Source: Oscillatoria nigro-viridis PCC 7112
GTDB lineage: Bacteria; Cyanobacteriota; Cyanobacteriia; Cyanobacteriales; Microcoleaceae
Direction: 5' to 3'
Length of the DNA: 64,000 nt
Assembly: GCF_000317475.1 (NCBI RefSeq)
Contig: NC_019729.1
Coordinates: 2,494,501-2,558,500 of the forward strand
Shown here: piece by piece, positions 17,769 through 26,300 of the stretch
Position numbering within the stretch: position 1 is the first letter of the stretch
Layout: each line of letters opens with the position of its first letter
Position numbers and translations under genes: made by a program
The notes under the pieces: model-generated
What the model was told of the DNA's origin: nothing
The model's database searches: none
Seen by the model: the letters and a program-made list of their open reading frames with translations, nothing else

Positions 17769-19208
17769 ATGCCCAATTCAATTAGCCAAGTTCAGCCGCC
17801 GCTGGAATTCATACCCCCAGCCTACAACCCGCTAGTGGTGCAAGGTTGTAAGCAAATATTCCCCTGGTGGCTGCGATTTCGGACGAGTATCAGCCAGGTT
17901 CAAGCCGAAAACGTCGAAACCCTCGCCGAACTATTCCACCAATTTCAAAATCAAAAAGTTCGCTTCTTGCTAGCCTTCCGCCACCCCAACTCAGACGATC
18001 CCTACTGTTTGGGACAACTAATTTGGAAACTCGTTCCCCAGGCGGCGCGCGCCAAAGGCATTCCCCTGCAATTCCCGGTACATTCCCACTTTATCTACGA
18101 TCGCGGCATTCCCCTGTGGGCCGGTGCGGGAGTCGGCTGGCTGTATTCCCACCTCGGCGGCACTCCGATCGTTCGCGGTAAAATCGATCGCGTCGGATTG
18201 CGATCGGCCCGCGATTTATTTGCCAACAGCCAATTCCCGATCGCCGCCGCCCCAGAAGGCGCCACCAACGGTCACAATGAAATAGTTAGCCCCCTCGAAC
18301 CGGGAGTTGCTCAAATGGGCTTCTGGTGCGTTGAAGATTTGCTGAAAGCCGGACGCACTGAAAAAGTTTTAATTGTGCCGATCGGCATTCAATACCGCTA
18401 TGTCAACCCACCTTGGCAACCCCTAGAAAAACTTTTAACTCAATTAGAAATTGATTGCGGACTCCCACCCTTAGAACGCACCGAGCTCGCTAATTTAGAG
18501 AAGGCCAATCCCGATTCCGAAAACCACAATCACAAATTCCAATATCTGCGCCTGATTCGACTGGGCAGCCATTTGCTAGCAGTGATGGAAGAGTTTTACA
18601 GCCGTTTTTATCATAAAATTTTACCCCCAAAAATATCTACTTTACCATCATCACTTCCCGAAAAAACGACAAATAGTTTTGAGAATGAAGTAACGATCGC
18701 TCGACTGAAAGCACTGTTAGACGTGGCTTTGCAAGTAGCAGAAGAATATTTTAACTTAAAACCCAAAGGCAGTTTAATAGACCGCTGCCGCCGTCTGGAA
18801 CAAGCAGGCTGGGACTATATTTATCGAGAAGATATCAAAAATATTGCAGCACTTTCTCCCTTAGAAAGAGGATTAGCCGATCGCCTCGCTGAAGAAGCAA
18901 GTCTTCGGATGTGGCACATGAGACTTGTAGAAAGTTTCGTGTCCGTCACGGGCAGGTACGTCGCAGAACAACTGACAGCAGAACGTTTGGCAGAAACAAC
19001 TTTACTGCTGTGGGACGTACTGGCTCGAATCAAAGGGGGAAATCCTTTCGGCAGACCGAAGTTGGGCAAACAGCAAGTACAAATGACCGTGGGCGAACCG
19101 ATATCCGTGAGCGATCGTTGGGAGCGATATCAAACCAGCCGCAGGTTAGCAGTTGCCGAACTCACTCAAGACTTGCAATCAGCTTTAGAAGCAATGATTC
19201 AATCTTAA
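17769..19208 (+). CDS. 1-acyl-glycerol-phosphate acyltransferase (PlsC)-like protein
   Basis: 479 residues, about twice the size of a minimal PlsC. The acyltransferase core lies at about residues 55-230: VHSHFIYDRGIPLW aligns with the catalytic block I, GGTPIVRGKID with block II and AAPEGATNGHNEI with block III (PEG). Block I does not show the canonical H-x4-D spacing: the two His are followed by Asp at x5 and x3. The C-terminal half is helical and lacks known motifs. Long proteins of this kind are common in cyanobacteria and are annotated as acyltransferases. Probably acts on glycerolipid precursors at the membrane; activity is not certain. Confidence 0.75.
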   Translation: MPNSISQVQPPLEFIPPAYNPLVVQGCKQIFPWWLRFRTSISQVQAENVETLAELFHQFQNQKVRFLLAFRHPNSDDPYCLGQLIWKLVPQAARAKGIPLQFPVHSHFIYDRGIPLWAGAGVGWLYSHLGGTPIVRGKIDRVGLRSARDLFANSQFPIAAAPEGATNGHNEIVSPLEPGVAQMGFWCVEDLLKAGRTEKVLIVPIGIQYRYVNPPWQPLEKLLTQLEIDCGLPPLERTELANLEKANPDSENHNHKFQYLRLIRLGSHLLAVMEEFYSRFYHKILPPKISTLPSSLPEKTTNSFENEVTIARLKALLDVALQVAEEYFNLKPKGSLIDRCRRLEQAGWDYIYREDIKNIAALSPLERGLADRLAEEASLRMWHMRLVESFVSVTGRYVAEQLTAERLAETTLLLWDVLARIKGGNPFGRPKLGKQQVQMTVGEPISVSDRWERYQTSRRLAVAELTQDLQSALEAMIQS

Positions 19209-19366
19209 TTACTCAGATAAGGAAGAGCTTCTAGGGAAGAAGGAAGATATATTTTTATTCACTACTCTTTTTTTTTTGTGAATTATAAACAGATTGTTAT
19301 AAACTTTTGGAATAGGTCTAATAAACCGCAAACACTCGCTCGACAATGAACCAATAAAAATTACCG

Positions 19367-20254
19367 ATGACTAACAAACCTATCGATTTGTCTACTCACT
19401 CAATTAAAGTAAAACTGCTGAATAATTTAGCGCAGGAATTGCTCACACCTCTCACTTCTGTCCTCGGCATGGCAAGCGTGTTGAAACAAGAAATTTATGG
19501 CCCCTTAACGAGCAAGCAAAAAGAATATATTGACGTGATCCAAGACAGCAGCCGCTCTTTGCGATCGCTAGTTGAAGAAATTTTGGAACTGGCAGAACTA
19601 GATGATTCCGCTTTCACCTTGAAGCGAACCGCAGTCGATATAGAAACTTTGTGCCAGCAGGTTGTGACAATCCTGGCGTCGGCGGCAAGTAGACGAGAAC
19701 AAGAAATTAATTTGTCGATGGGGCCCGGGTCGCGCATCTGGTTGGTAGATAAAGATAAGGTTCAGCAAATGCTGCACCACTTAATTTTTAGCATTATTCA
19801 ATCTGCTGGGGCAGGCAGCGTGATTCGAGTCCACGTTTCTCGGAAAGAAGACGGTATCAACATCGGAGTTTGGGTTTTTCATCCTTGGTTGGGAGAAAGT
19901 TTGCCCCATGCTAAACTCTACTCCGACTACTTGTTGAAGGTCGGATCGGGTAGCGGTTCGCCATCGAACTCCGAAACCGACTCCCCCGGACTCGAACCCC
20001 AACTCCCGACACAGGGCTCGCAGCGATTAACGCTGGCGTTTTCTGAGTTGGCGGCTTTGGTGGCCCAGAATGCCGAGGATACCGCACCGGTGTTAGCTGG
20101 TTACGGGGCCAGGGAACGCTTGGGGCTGCTGCTTTGCTGCCAATTGGTGGAAATTCAAGGCGGCCAACTCTCAATTCAAGGCGCCTCGGAATCTGGCTAT
20201 CGCTACGTGCTCTGGCTGCCCTGCACAAATGCTACGGAATTGTTGGAAGGCTAA
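19367..20254 (+). CDS. histidine-kinase-like protein without phosphoacceptor His
   Basis: 295 residues, no membrane segment and no sensor domain. Residues 17-75 align with a HisKA dimerisation helix pair, but the H-box reads LAQELLTPLTS, with Gln23 where kinases have His. The ATPase region keeps a G2-like end (RLGLLLCCQLVEIQGG) but the N-box is HHLIFSIIQSA, without the Mg-binding Asn, and no DxGxG G1 box is visible. A Ser/Pro-rich insert lies around 195-220. It is probably a degenerate kinase acting as a binding or scaffold protein. The gene is intact and monocistronic. Confidence 0.75.
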   Translation: MTNKPIDLSTHSIKVKLLNNLAQELLTPLTSVLGMASVLKQEIYGPLTSKQKEYIDVIQDSSRSLRSLVEEILELAELDDSAFTLKRTAVDIETLCQQVVTILASAASRREQEINLSMGPGSRIWLVDKDKVQQMLHHLIFSIIQSAGAGSVIRVHVSRKEDGINIGVWVFHPWLGESLPHAKLYSDYLLKVGSGSGSPSNSETDSPGLEPQLPTQGSQRLTLAFSELAALVAQNAEDTAPVLAGYGARERLGLLLCCQLVEIQGGQLSIQGASESGYRYVLWLPCTNATELLEG

Positions 20255-20348
20255 AGAAGGAAGTTCGGCAACGGATTTTCTAACGGATGTAACGGATGGA
20301 AAGAAGAAGGAAGAAGAAACAAGTAATTTGTTAATTAATACTGAGATG

Positions 20349-20456
20349 TTGCACGATTCTCAATAAGGCTTTTAGGCGCGGGCTCGCGTGCCCCACCCAC
20401 AAGAAATTTATTCTTTGTGGAGCCGACCCGAAAAGCCTTAAGCGAGAAGGGTGCAA
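20349..20456. mobile_element. MITE-like palindromic element, 108 bp
   Basis: The ends form a 25-26 bp imperfect terminal inverted repeat: TTGCACGATTCTC plus AATAAGGCTTTT on the left pairs with AAAAGCCTTAAGCGAGAAGGGTGCAA read from the right, in two blocks. Inside is another stem, CCACAAGAAA/TTCTTTGTGG. No coding capacity. It sits directly upstream of ictB, so it could bring a transcript structure into its leader. Confidence 0.65.
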
Positions 20457-20545
20457 AATGGGATTTACTACCAATTGTCGATGCTTTTAGACTCAATTCC
20501 CAATTCCCAATTCCCAATTCCCCATTACCAATAATCAATCTAAAA

Positions 20546-22006
20546 ATGAATTCAGTTTGGCAACAGTTAACTCTGGCAAATTTGCCGCTCTCTCAGTGGC
20601 AAAGTGGAAGTTATTTATTCAATTTGGCGATCGGCTCTTTACGCAGTTGGCGGCAGAGTAGCTGGCTGATGCAGTGGGCAGAACCCTTGGGTTTTGTTTT
20701 GCTGGGCTTGACTTTCGGTTTGGCGCCGTTTGTGAACAATGCCTTGGTGGGGGTGTTGATGGCGGCTAGCGCTGCATTTTGGGTGCTGCTGACTGTTTCG
20801 GACGATCGCGCGATCGCCTTGACGCCGATTCACTTGTTGGTTCTGCTGTACTGGGGCATTGCCACCGTCGCAACGGCGATGTCGCCCGTGAAAGTCGCCG
20901 CTTTTACTGGTTGGAGCAAGCTAACGCTGTATTTGCTGTTTTTTGCGCTGATGGCTCGGATATTGCGATCGCCCCGTTGGCGATCGTGGTTAATTGCCGT
21001 ATTTTTGAACGTCTCTTTAATTGTCAGTTTCTACGGCGTGCGGCAGTGGATTGACAAAGTGCCGCCCTTAGCTACTTGGAACGATCCGACTTCTACTCAA
21101 GCCAATGTCACGCGAGTTTACAGCTTTTTGGGAAATCCTAACTTGCTTGGTTCCTATTTGCTGCCGGCCATTGCATTGAGCGCCGCCGCGCTTTTTGTGT
21201 GGAAAGGATGGGGAACAAAAGTTTTAGCGCTGACAATGCTGGTGGTGAATTGCGCGTGTTTGCGCTACACGGACAGCCGGGGTGCTTGGATCGGTTTTGT
21301 GGCTCTACTGGTGGTATTTTTAGTGCTGCTGTGGTACTGGTACAGCCCTTTGATGCCTCGGTTCTGGCGGACTTGGGCGCTGCCGTTAGGGTTAGGAGGT
21401 TTGGCTGGAGCCTTAATTTTGGGAGTGGCTTTAGTGGAGCCTCTGCGCGATCGAGTTTCGAGTATGTTTATCGGCCGAGATGACAGCAGTAACAATTTTC
21501 GGATTAATGTTTGGACGGCGGTGATGGACATGATTCGCGATCGGCCAATTCTCGGAATTGGGCCTGGAAATACTGCTTTTAATAAAGTTTATCCGCTTTA
21601 CATGAAGCCGAAATTCACTGCTTTGAGCGCTTATTCCGTGCTGCTGGAAATTGCGGTGGAAACCGGTTTTATCGGTTTAATGTGTTTCCTTTGGCTGATG
21701 ACTGTCACCGTCAATCAAGGTTTGTTGCAGATCAAAAATCTGCGGGATTCACAATTTAAAATCTCTAGTTTAGAGGAAGAATCCCAAAATCCCCAATCTA
21801 AAATCCCAAATCTCAAATCGAATCAGGGTTTTTGGTTGATTGGGGCGATCGCAACTTTAGCAGGCATGATGGCCCACGGTTTTGTCGATACAGTTTGGTA
21901 CCGACCCGAAGTTAATATGCTTTGGTGGTTGATGGTGGCGATTATTGCTAGTTTTTACAGCAACTCGCACCCCCACCAAGATTCAGTTTTGACGGAGGGC
22001 GAGTAG
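20546..22006 (+). CDS. ictB: IctB family membrane protein (putative bicarbonate transport related; O-antigen ligase fold)
   Basis: 486 residues from ATG 20546; the frame extends upstream through the MITE-like element but that part is not conserved-looking. About 10-11 membrane segments. IctB features include SWLMQWAEPLGF near the N terminus, a large periplasmic loop with YSFLGNPNLLGSYLLP, and NFRINVWTAVMDMI with GIGPGNTAFNKVYP, typical of the Wzy_C/O-antigen-ligase domain. It was first proposed as an inorganic carbon accumulation protein in Synechococcus; the biochemical role is still debated. A stretch of AAATC-type repeat has been absorbed into the coding sequence near 21780-21825 (SQNPQSKIPNLKS). 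Confidence 0.88.
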   Translation: MNSVWQQLTLANLPLSQWQSGSYLFNLAIGSLRSWRQSSWLMQWAEPLGFVLLGLTFGLAPFVNNALVGVLMAASAAFWVLLTVSDDRAIALTPIHLLVLLYWGIATVATAMSPVKVAAFTGWSKLTLYLLFFALMARILRSPRWRSWLIAVFLNVSLIVSFYGVRQWIDKVPPLATWNDPTSTQANVTRVYSFLGNPNLLGSYLLPAIALSAAALFVWKGWGTKVLALTMLVVNCACLRYTDSRGAWIGFVALLVVFLVLLWYWYSPLMPRFWRTWALPLGLGGLAGALILGVALVEPLRDRVSSMFIGRDDSSNNFRINVWTAVMDMIRDRPILGIGPGNTAFNKVYPLYMKPKFTALSAYSVLLEIAVETGFIGLMCFLWLMTVTVNQGLLQIKNLRDSQFKISSLEEESQNPQSKIPNLKSNQGFWLIGAIATLAGMMAHGFVDTVWYRPEVNMLWWLMVAIIASFYSNSHPHQDSVLTEGE

Positions 22007-22011
22007 ATAGA

Positions 22012-22212
22012 ATTGCTGGCGGGGATTTTCTCCCCGCCCGGTGGCAGGGCAGTTTCATTCTCAGGGAAATCATCGTTTTGTAGGGGTACTGCCAAGAATG
22101 CCTACCCCCTCCACGGATGATGAAATCGATGTTTCAAATATCGGGGCTCTTCACGAGGGTTTGCCCCTAGGTCGAATGAAACAGCCCTGCGCCCGGTGGG
22201 GATTCCAGCAAT
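22012..22212. mobile_element. MITE-like element with ATTGCTGG termini
   Basis: Terminal ATTGCTGG (22012-22019) and CCAGCAAT (22205-22212) are perfect inverted repeats. Inside them CAGGGCAGTTTCATTC (22045-22060) pairs with GAATGAAACAGCCCTG (22174-22189), 15 of 16. Further stems are GGCGGGGA/TCCCCGCC (22018-22038) and GTAGGGGTA/TACCCCC in the middle. No ORF. It starts 6 bases after the ictB stop. The rest of 22213-22443 shows nothing recognisable. Confidence 0.65.
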
Positions 22213-22443
22213 AGCCGATACAGCAATGATTAGGAGTTATACCAGTTCAAAAAAAGAATGCAGCTTTATGCAAGCTGCAAACCATTATAGCCCTAAGTTA
22301 TTTTCAATTCTTCAATTCTTAATCTCAAATCTCAAATGCTATCAGGTGCGGACAGCGCACCCTGCATACTACTACTACATACTACATACCTGTTGCTGTA
22401 AAGTGATGATGGTACACTCTACAAAATTTATTGAAAATAACTC

Positions 22444-22674
22444 TTATTCTTCGCTCTCCTGAGGCAGGATGAATCTCGGACACGGATATTTTCCACCATC
22501 TCTATCTCTGCACCGCCGCCACGTCGATTGATTGAAGTCGAACGGCGTTTCGACTGATTCATTAACTGTAATTTTAACAGTCGAAGGAGTTGGCAGTGCT
22601 TTTGAGGCTTGACTTAGCTCCAGTACCGTTATAATTGCCAGTATGGTTGATGAAAACAAAACTGTGCGTTTCAT
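22444..22674 (-). CDS. small exported hypothetical protein
   Basis: 76 residues. A signal peptide is clear (KRTVLFSSTILAIITVLEL, probable cleavage after SKALP or nearby). The mature part is short, with two cysteines (RRCRDRD and KYPCPRF). No family recognised. Its ATG overlaps the stop of the TPR gene by four bases (ATGA arrangement), which implies translational coupling and a shared role, perhaps as a periplasmic partner of the membrane-anchored TPR protein. Confidence 0.65.
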   Translation of the reverse strand: MKRTVLFSSTILAIITVLELSQASKALPTPSTVKITVNESVETPFDFNQSTWRRCRDRDGGKYPCPRFILPQESEE

Positions 22675-23396
22675 TTATTTGTTTTTTCCTCGTTTAATCG
22701 TTGACGTGCCATTCCTATCCATATATCCTCATCGAATTCTTGAGAATCCGCATACTTTAGACAAATTTTCCACTGCGGTAGCGCTTCCTTCGTCTTTTTC
22801 ATCTTTTCTAGGACTTGCGCTTTTAAGCAGTAAGTTGCTGGTCTTTCACTATCAAGTTTAATCGCTGCATCCAGATGTTGCAATGCCTCTGAATATCGAC
22901 CCTGTTCCAGGCGAGCCCATCCCAAGTTTTTGAGTAAAGAATATTTTACTCGATCGTCCTCAGCTAATTTCAAACCTTGCCACAGGAAGTGAACGGCAGC
23001 CGGATAGTTTTTTCGATCGACTATATATAATCGAGCCAGATTGCTGTAAGCTGCAGGCAGACCGAGTTTGGCAGCTTGCAGATATTTTCCTCTGGCGCAC
23101 TGTAAATCTTGCACCTCTTCGCAAAGCCATCCTAAATTGTAAAGAGCTGTTCGGCTTTTTGGATCTACCCAGAGCGCTAACTCATATGCTTTTTGAGTAT
23201 CAGCCAATCGATTGGCTTTGTAGTTTTCAAAAGCCATATTATTAAAAAATGCTGCCAGTTCCGGCAACCCAATTTGCCAGCCGCCAAAGCCTACTGCTAG
23301 CATCACCAATAAGGCTCCCCACTTCGAGGTGTGATGCTTTTTTGCTGGCTCTTTAATGGCATTGAAAATGTTAGCTAATGGTGTCATTTTTAGCAT
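22671..23396 (-). CDS. membrane-anchored TPR-repeat protein
   Basis: 241 residues. One hydrophobic segment near residues 26-50 (KWGALLVMLAVGFGGWQIGL) anchors the protein, followed by about five tetratricopeptide-type units from residue 52 to 220: YELALWVDPKSRTALYNLGWL, AYSNLARLYIV and KNLGWARLEQGRYSEAL show the alternating W/L/G/Y/A pattern. TPR domains bind partner proteins. The gene precedes and overlaps a small exported protein gene. Start is the ATG giving MLKMTPLAN; a second ATG three codons later is equally possible. Confidence 0.8.
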   Translation of the reverse strand: MLKMTPLANIFNAIKEPAKKHHTSKWGALLVMLAVGFGGWQIGLPELAAFFNNMAFENYKANRLADTQKAYELALWVDPKSRTALYNLGWLCEEVQDLQCARGKYLQAAKLGLPAAYSNLARLYIVDRKNYPAAVHFLWQGLKLAEDDRVKYSLLKNLGWARLEQGRYSEALQHLDAAIKLDSERPATYCLKAQVLEKMKKTKEALPQWKICLKYADSQEFDEDIWIGMARQRLNEEKTNK

Positions 23397-24118
23397 ATTT
23401 TAACTTGAGAGTTGGGCGATATTTTGTTTTCCAGATTGAATTGCCACCCTAATAGCATCCTAATCTTAGGAAATGACTCAGGATTGAGCCCATTTCTCCA
23501 TAAGAGTTTGTAAGTCCACAGCCGAATGCTTGAGTAATGCTGCCACTACCTAGATGTATTCGAGCATAGGTTAATCATTCATGAGACTCCACAAGCCATC
23601 CGGATATTTTCAGGAAAAAAGAACCGGGAAGCAGGAAGAAGGTAGAACTGTTCGCCTTGTCTAAGTAATAATACTTAGTCAGCGGTCAGTCGATCGACAG
23701 TATGCGACTGTATGAGGAGATACAGCGTATTCCTGGTTTATGAAGTGTAGGGGCTTATCCTGGGCCGTTTCGCTACGGGCATCGAACGAGCTGGGGTTTA
23801 GTTCATCAACATAGAATCTGCTGTAAGATGGACTCCGGTGAAATAACTCTAATTAAGTTTGTAGTGACGATGGAAGTCATCAAAATCCTCCCTTGAGGAT
23901 TTGGAAAAATATTATGATGAGTAATTAACCGAACTCGATTTAAAATAGCAAATCATTAATCAGCAATCACCAATCATGAATCACTCATGACTCCTGACTA
24001 ATAAACATCTCCATAAATTAACTTTCAACCTTCGAGGAGCAAAGGTTTTAGTTGATTTTTCGGAGATGTCTAATGACTGCTGACAACTGACTGCTGACAA
24101 CTGACTAATGACTGCTGA
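23397..24118. other. long intergenic region with hairpins
   Basis: About 720 bases with no convincing gene. AAATCCTC-CCTT-GAGGATTT (23883-23902) is a perfect 8-bp stem. A longer stem ACATCTCC (24005-24012) / GGAGATGT (24062-24069), with inner CCTT...AAGG pairing, lies 50 bases beyond the smpB stop and might end that transcript, although no clear U-run follows. The stretch 24070-24118 is built of ACTGCTGACAACTG short repeats. Confidence 0.5.
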
Positions 24119-24586
24119 CTAATATTGCTTCATCGCTCTTTCCATATCCCGCTTGTCTTCGCGTTTCTTCAAATCTTCGCGCTTGTCGTGCAGTTTTTTC
24201 CCTTTACCCAAACCGATATCAAGTTTTACCCAGCCGCCTTTCAAGTACATTTTTAACGGCACTAAAGTCAAACCTTTTTCTTCGACTTTGCCGATTAATT
24301 TGCGAATTTCCTGCTTGTGCATCAGCAATTTACGGGTGCGGCGCGGCTCGTGATTAAAATAATTGCTAGCACTTCTCCAAGGCGAAATGTGAACGTTGAT
24401 CAGCCACAGTTCCCCGTTCCGAACTAAGCCATATCCGTCCCGCAAATTTGCTTTTCCTTCCCGAATAGATTTGACTTCGGTTCCCTTCAACTCGATGCCT
24501 ACCTGATATGTCTCTATAATTTCATAGAGATGGCGCGCTTGGCGGTTATCGCTAACAATTTTGTATCCTGGGCTTTTTTCGCTCAT
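24119..24586 (-). CDS. smpB: SsrA-binding protein SmpB
   Basis: 155 residues, typical SmpB. It opens with YKIVSDNRQARHLYEIIETY; the family core GIELKGTEVKSIREGKANLRDGY is seen in two blocks, and the basic tail KKREDKRDMERAM is the part that reaches into the ribosomal A site. SmpB binds tmRNA and brings it to stalled ribosomes for rescue. The tmRNA gene itself is not in this window. It is transcribed away from the exosortase gene. Confidence 0.97.
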   Translation of the reverse strand: MSEKSPGYKIVSDNRQARHLYEIIETYQVGIELKGTEVKSIREGKANLRDGYGLVRNGELWLINVHISPWRSASNYFNHEPRRTRKLLMHKQEIRKLIGKVEEKGLTLVPLKMYLKGGWVKLDIGLGKGKKLHDKREDLKKREDKRDMERAMKQY

Positions 24587-24713
24587 TTTTACCTCCGCTA
24601 AAATTAATTATTATAACGCTAGCTTCTCTGTAGAGAAAATCGAAGCTTGACAAAACTTAAATAATCGGTCTAGGCATTACCAATTTGGCTGAGCTAAGAT
24701 GTCACCAACGTGA

Positions 24714-26300
24714 ATGTCAAGCGGTATCATGCAGCGCACCAATATTCCCAATTCTGACCTTCCAGATTCTGTCAGTCCCAATTCAGGGGTTAATTTGGTT
24801 TTACTGGCTCCTTTTTTGTTAGTGCTTGCTTGGTTTTGGGCTAATATCTCGGCTGTTAAGTGGCTGTTATCCTCGTTTGTTGAGATACCCACACTGTACA
24901 AGATAGTAATTGCTTTTCTGATTCTAGCATTAGTAGTGCGATCGATCGGGAACTCTGTTAGCGCAGCCCGCCCCTACGGGGGCTACGCCAACGAAGAGGA
25001 TCGCCCGCCCAGATTTTCGCCAAATTTCGTTTTGAGGCGATATCCACTGCTGTTGATGTTGGGTGCGGGTATTTGCTCGATCGCCCTTCAGTACATAATT
25101 GATATCAAACAAGTTACTGTCCTGCTATTTATCCTCGGAACTTACGGGCTGTGCGGGTTATTGGTGGAGCCCAATTTTTGGCAAAAAAACTTGCCAGTTG
25201 CGGGGTTGCTGGCTTGTATTTTACCATTCAACAGTCAGTTGAATAGCGGATTAGGTTTGCCTGCGCGAGTCCTGACTGCTCAGGTAGTAGAACAGTTGCT
25301 CTCAATGCTGCACGTTGGAGCTATTTCTTCTTACGATATTATCGTTTTGGAAAACGGCATCGCTCAGGTTGACGTGCCTTGTAGCGGCATTAAAACCCTC
25401 TTAGTCGGAACGCTATTTTTGCTAGCTGCTACCTGGCTGGAAGGGCGTAAATTGACTTTAAGATGGCTGGCTGTATGCGCTGCTAATCTTTTAATGTTAG
25501 TGTCGGCTAATGCTGCGCGGGTTGCCGTGTTAGTCCTGGTTTCAGAAGTGTTTAAACAGCCGAATATAGCAGAAATCATTCACGTTCCTCTGGGGATTGT
25601 CGGTTTAGTATGTGCTTGTTTTGTGACCTGGTTAATGCTGCAACGAGTACCGAAATTTCAGCCAGAAAAAACCAGCGGTATTTCTGCAAAACCCAACTCA
25701 GACATACTCCAAAATCACCCTTTAGCCAAACCAGGAATAATTGCAGCAGTCACAGTTTTGGCAGTCATGGCTCAACTGTCTCATGTAGAAACGTCAAAAA
25801 TGGCGATCGCACCTTTAAGATTGCCTCAATACATTAAATCAGAGTCGATTCCCCTGAATCCTAGCGAACAAAAATTCTTTGGCAACTATCCAGATACGCA
25901 AACACAAAAAATCAGATTTGTCGCCGGCAACTTGCGCGGTTCCATGCTCACAGTAGCGAGCACATCCTGGCAAACTTATCACGCCCCCGAGTTGTGTTTT
26001 GTAGCCAGCGGAATTCCCGTCAACCGCATAGAAAAAAAACAACTAACTCCTTCAATAATAGCGCGCTGGCTGTCTTTCAAAAACAACAAATTATCAGCAG
26101 TATACTGGCTGCAATCTGCACAGCTAACTACAGATAACTTCCTCTCCCGTATCGGCAGCGACCTCACTCACAAAAATCACAATTGGGTGCTAGTTTCTAT
26201 TTTATTTGACAGTTCGCTAGCAGCCGAAAATCATGAAGTAAAAGAGTTTGCCGATCGGGTACACGATACCGTTAAACAAAGCTTGCGAGGTGGAAATTAA
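24714..26300 (+). CDS. xrtO: exosortase, cyanobacterial exosortase O type
   Basis: 528 residues with about ten membrane segments and a C-terminal soluble domain. The exosortase catalytic set is present: Cys223 in VPCSGIKTL, Arg269 in SANAARVAVL and His290 in IIHVPLGIVG. The family is a membrane transpeptidase thought to cleave PEP-CTERM sorting signals and process exported proteins. The C-terminal 200 residues (YHAPELCFVASGIPV) resemble the EpsI-type domain found fused to some exosortases. Its TAA overlaps the ATG of the PEP-CTERM gene by one base. The exosortase O subtype is inferred from that pairing. Residues about 83-96 derive from a palindromic repeat insertion. Confidence 0.85.
   Translation: MSSGIMQRTNIPNSDLPDSVSPNSGVNLVLLAPFLLVLAWFWANISAVKWLLSSFVEIPTLYKIVIAFLILALVVRSIGNSVSAARPYGGYANEEDRPPRFSPNFVLRRYPLLLMLGAGICSIALQYIIDIKQVTVLLFILGTYGLCGLLVEPNFWQKNLPVAGLLACILPFNSQLNSGLGLPARVLTAQVVEQLLSMLHVGAISSYDIIVLENGIAQVDVPCSGIKTLLVGTLFLLAATWLEGRKLTLRWLAVCAANLLMLVSANAARVAVLVLVSEVFKQPNIAEIIHVPLGIVGLVCACFVTWLMLQRVPKFQPEKTSGISAKPNSDILQNHPLAKPGIIAAVTVLAVMAQLSHVETSKMAIAPLRLPQYIKSESIPLNPSEQKFFGNYPDTQTQKIRFVAGNLRGSMLTVASTSWQTYHAPELCFVASGIPVNRIEKKQLTPSIIARWLSFKNNKLSAVYWLQSAQLTTDNFLSRIGSDLTHKNHNWVLVSILFDSSLAAENHEVKEFADRVHDTVKQSLRGGN
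24961..24992. repeat. palindromic repeat inside the exosortase coding region
   Basis: The segment AGCCCGCCCCTACGGGGGCT with flanking GCGC and ACGCC forms a CCCC-TAC-GGGG hairpin and codes for SAARPYGGYAN. This is a common dispersed cyanobacterial palindrome, here read through in frame in a loop between the second and third membrane segments. Confidence 0.7.

Noticed and set aside
20417-20545. 43-residue N-terminal extension of IctB
   Set aside because: It lies in the MITE-like element and short repeats; the conserved protein begins at ATG 20546.
22196-22462. 88-residue open frame after ictB
   Set aside because: Starts inside the palindromic element, contains repeats and has no conserved features.
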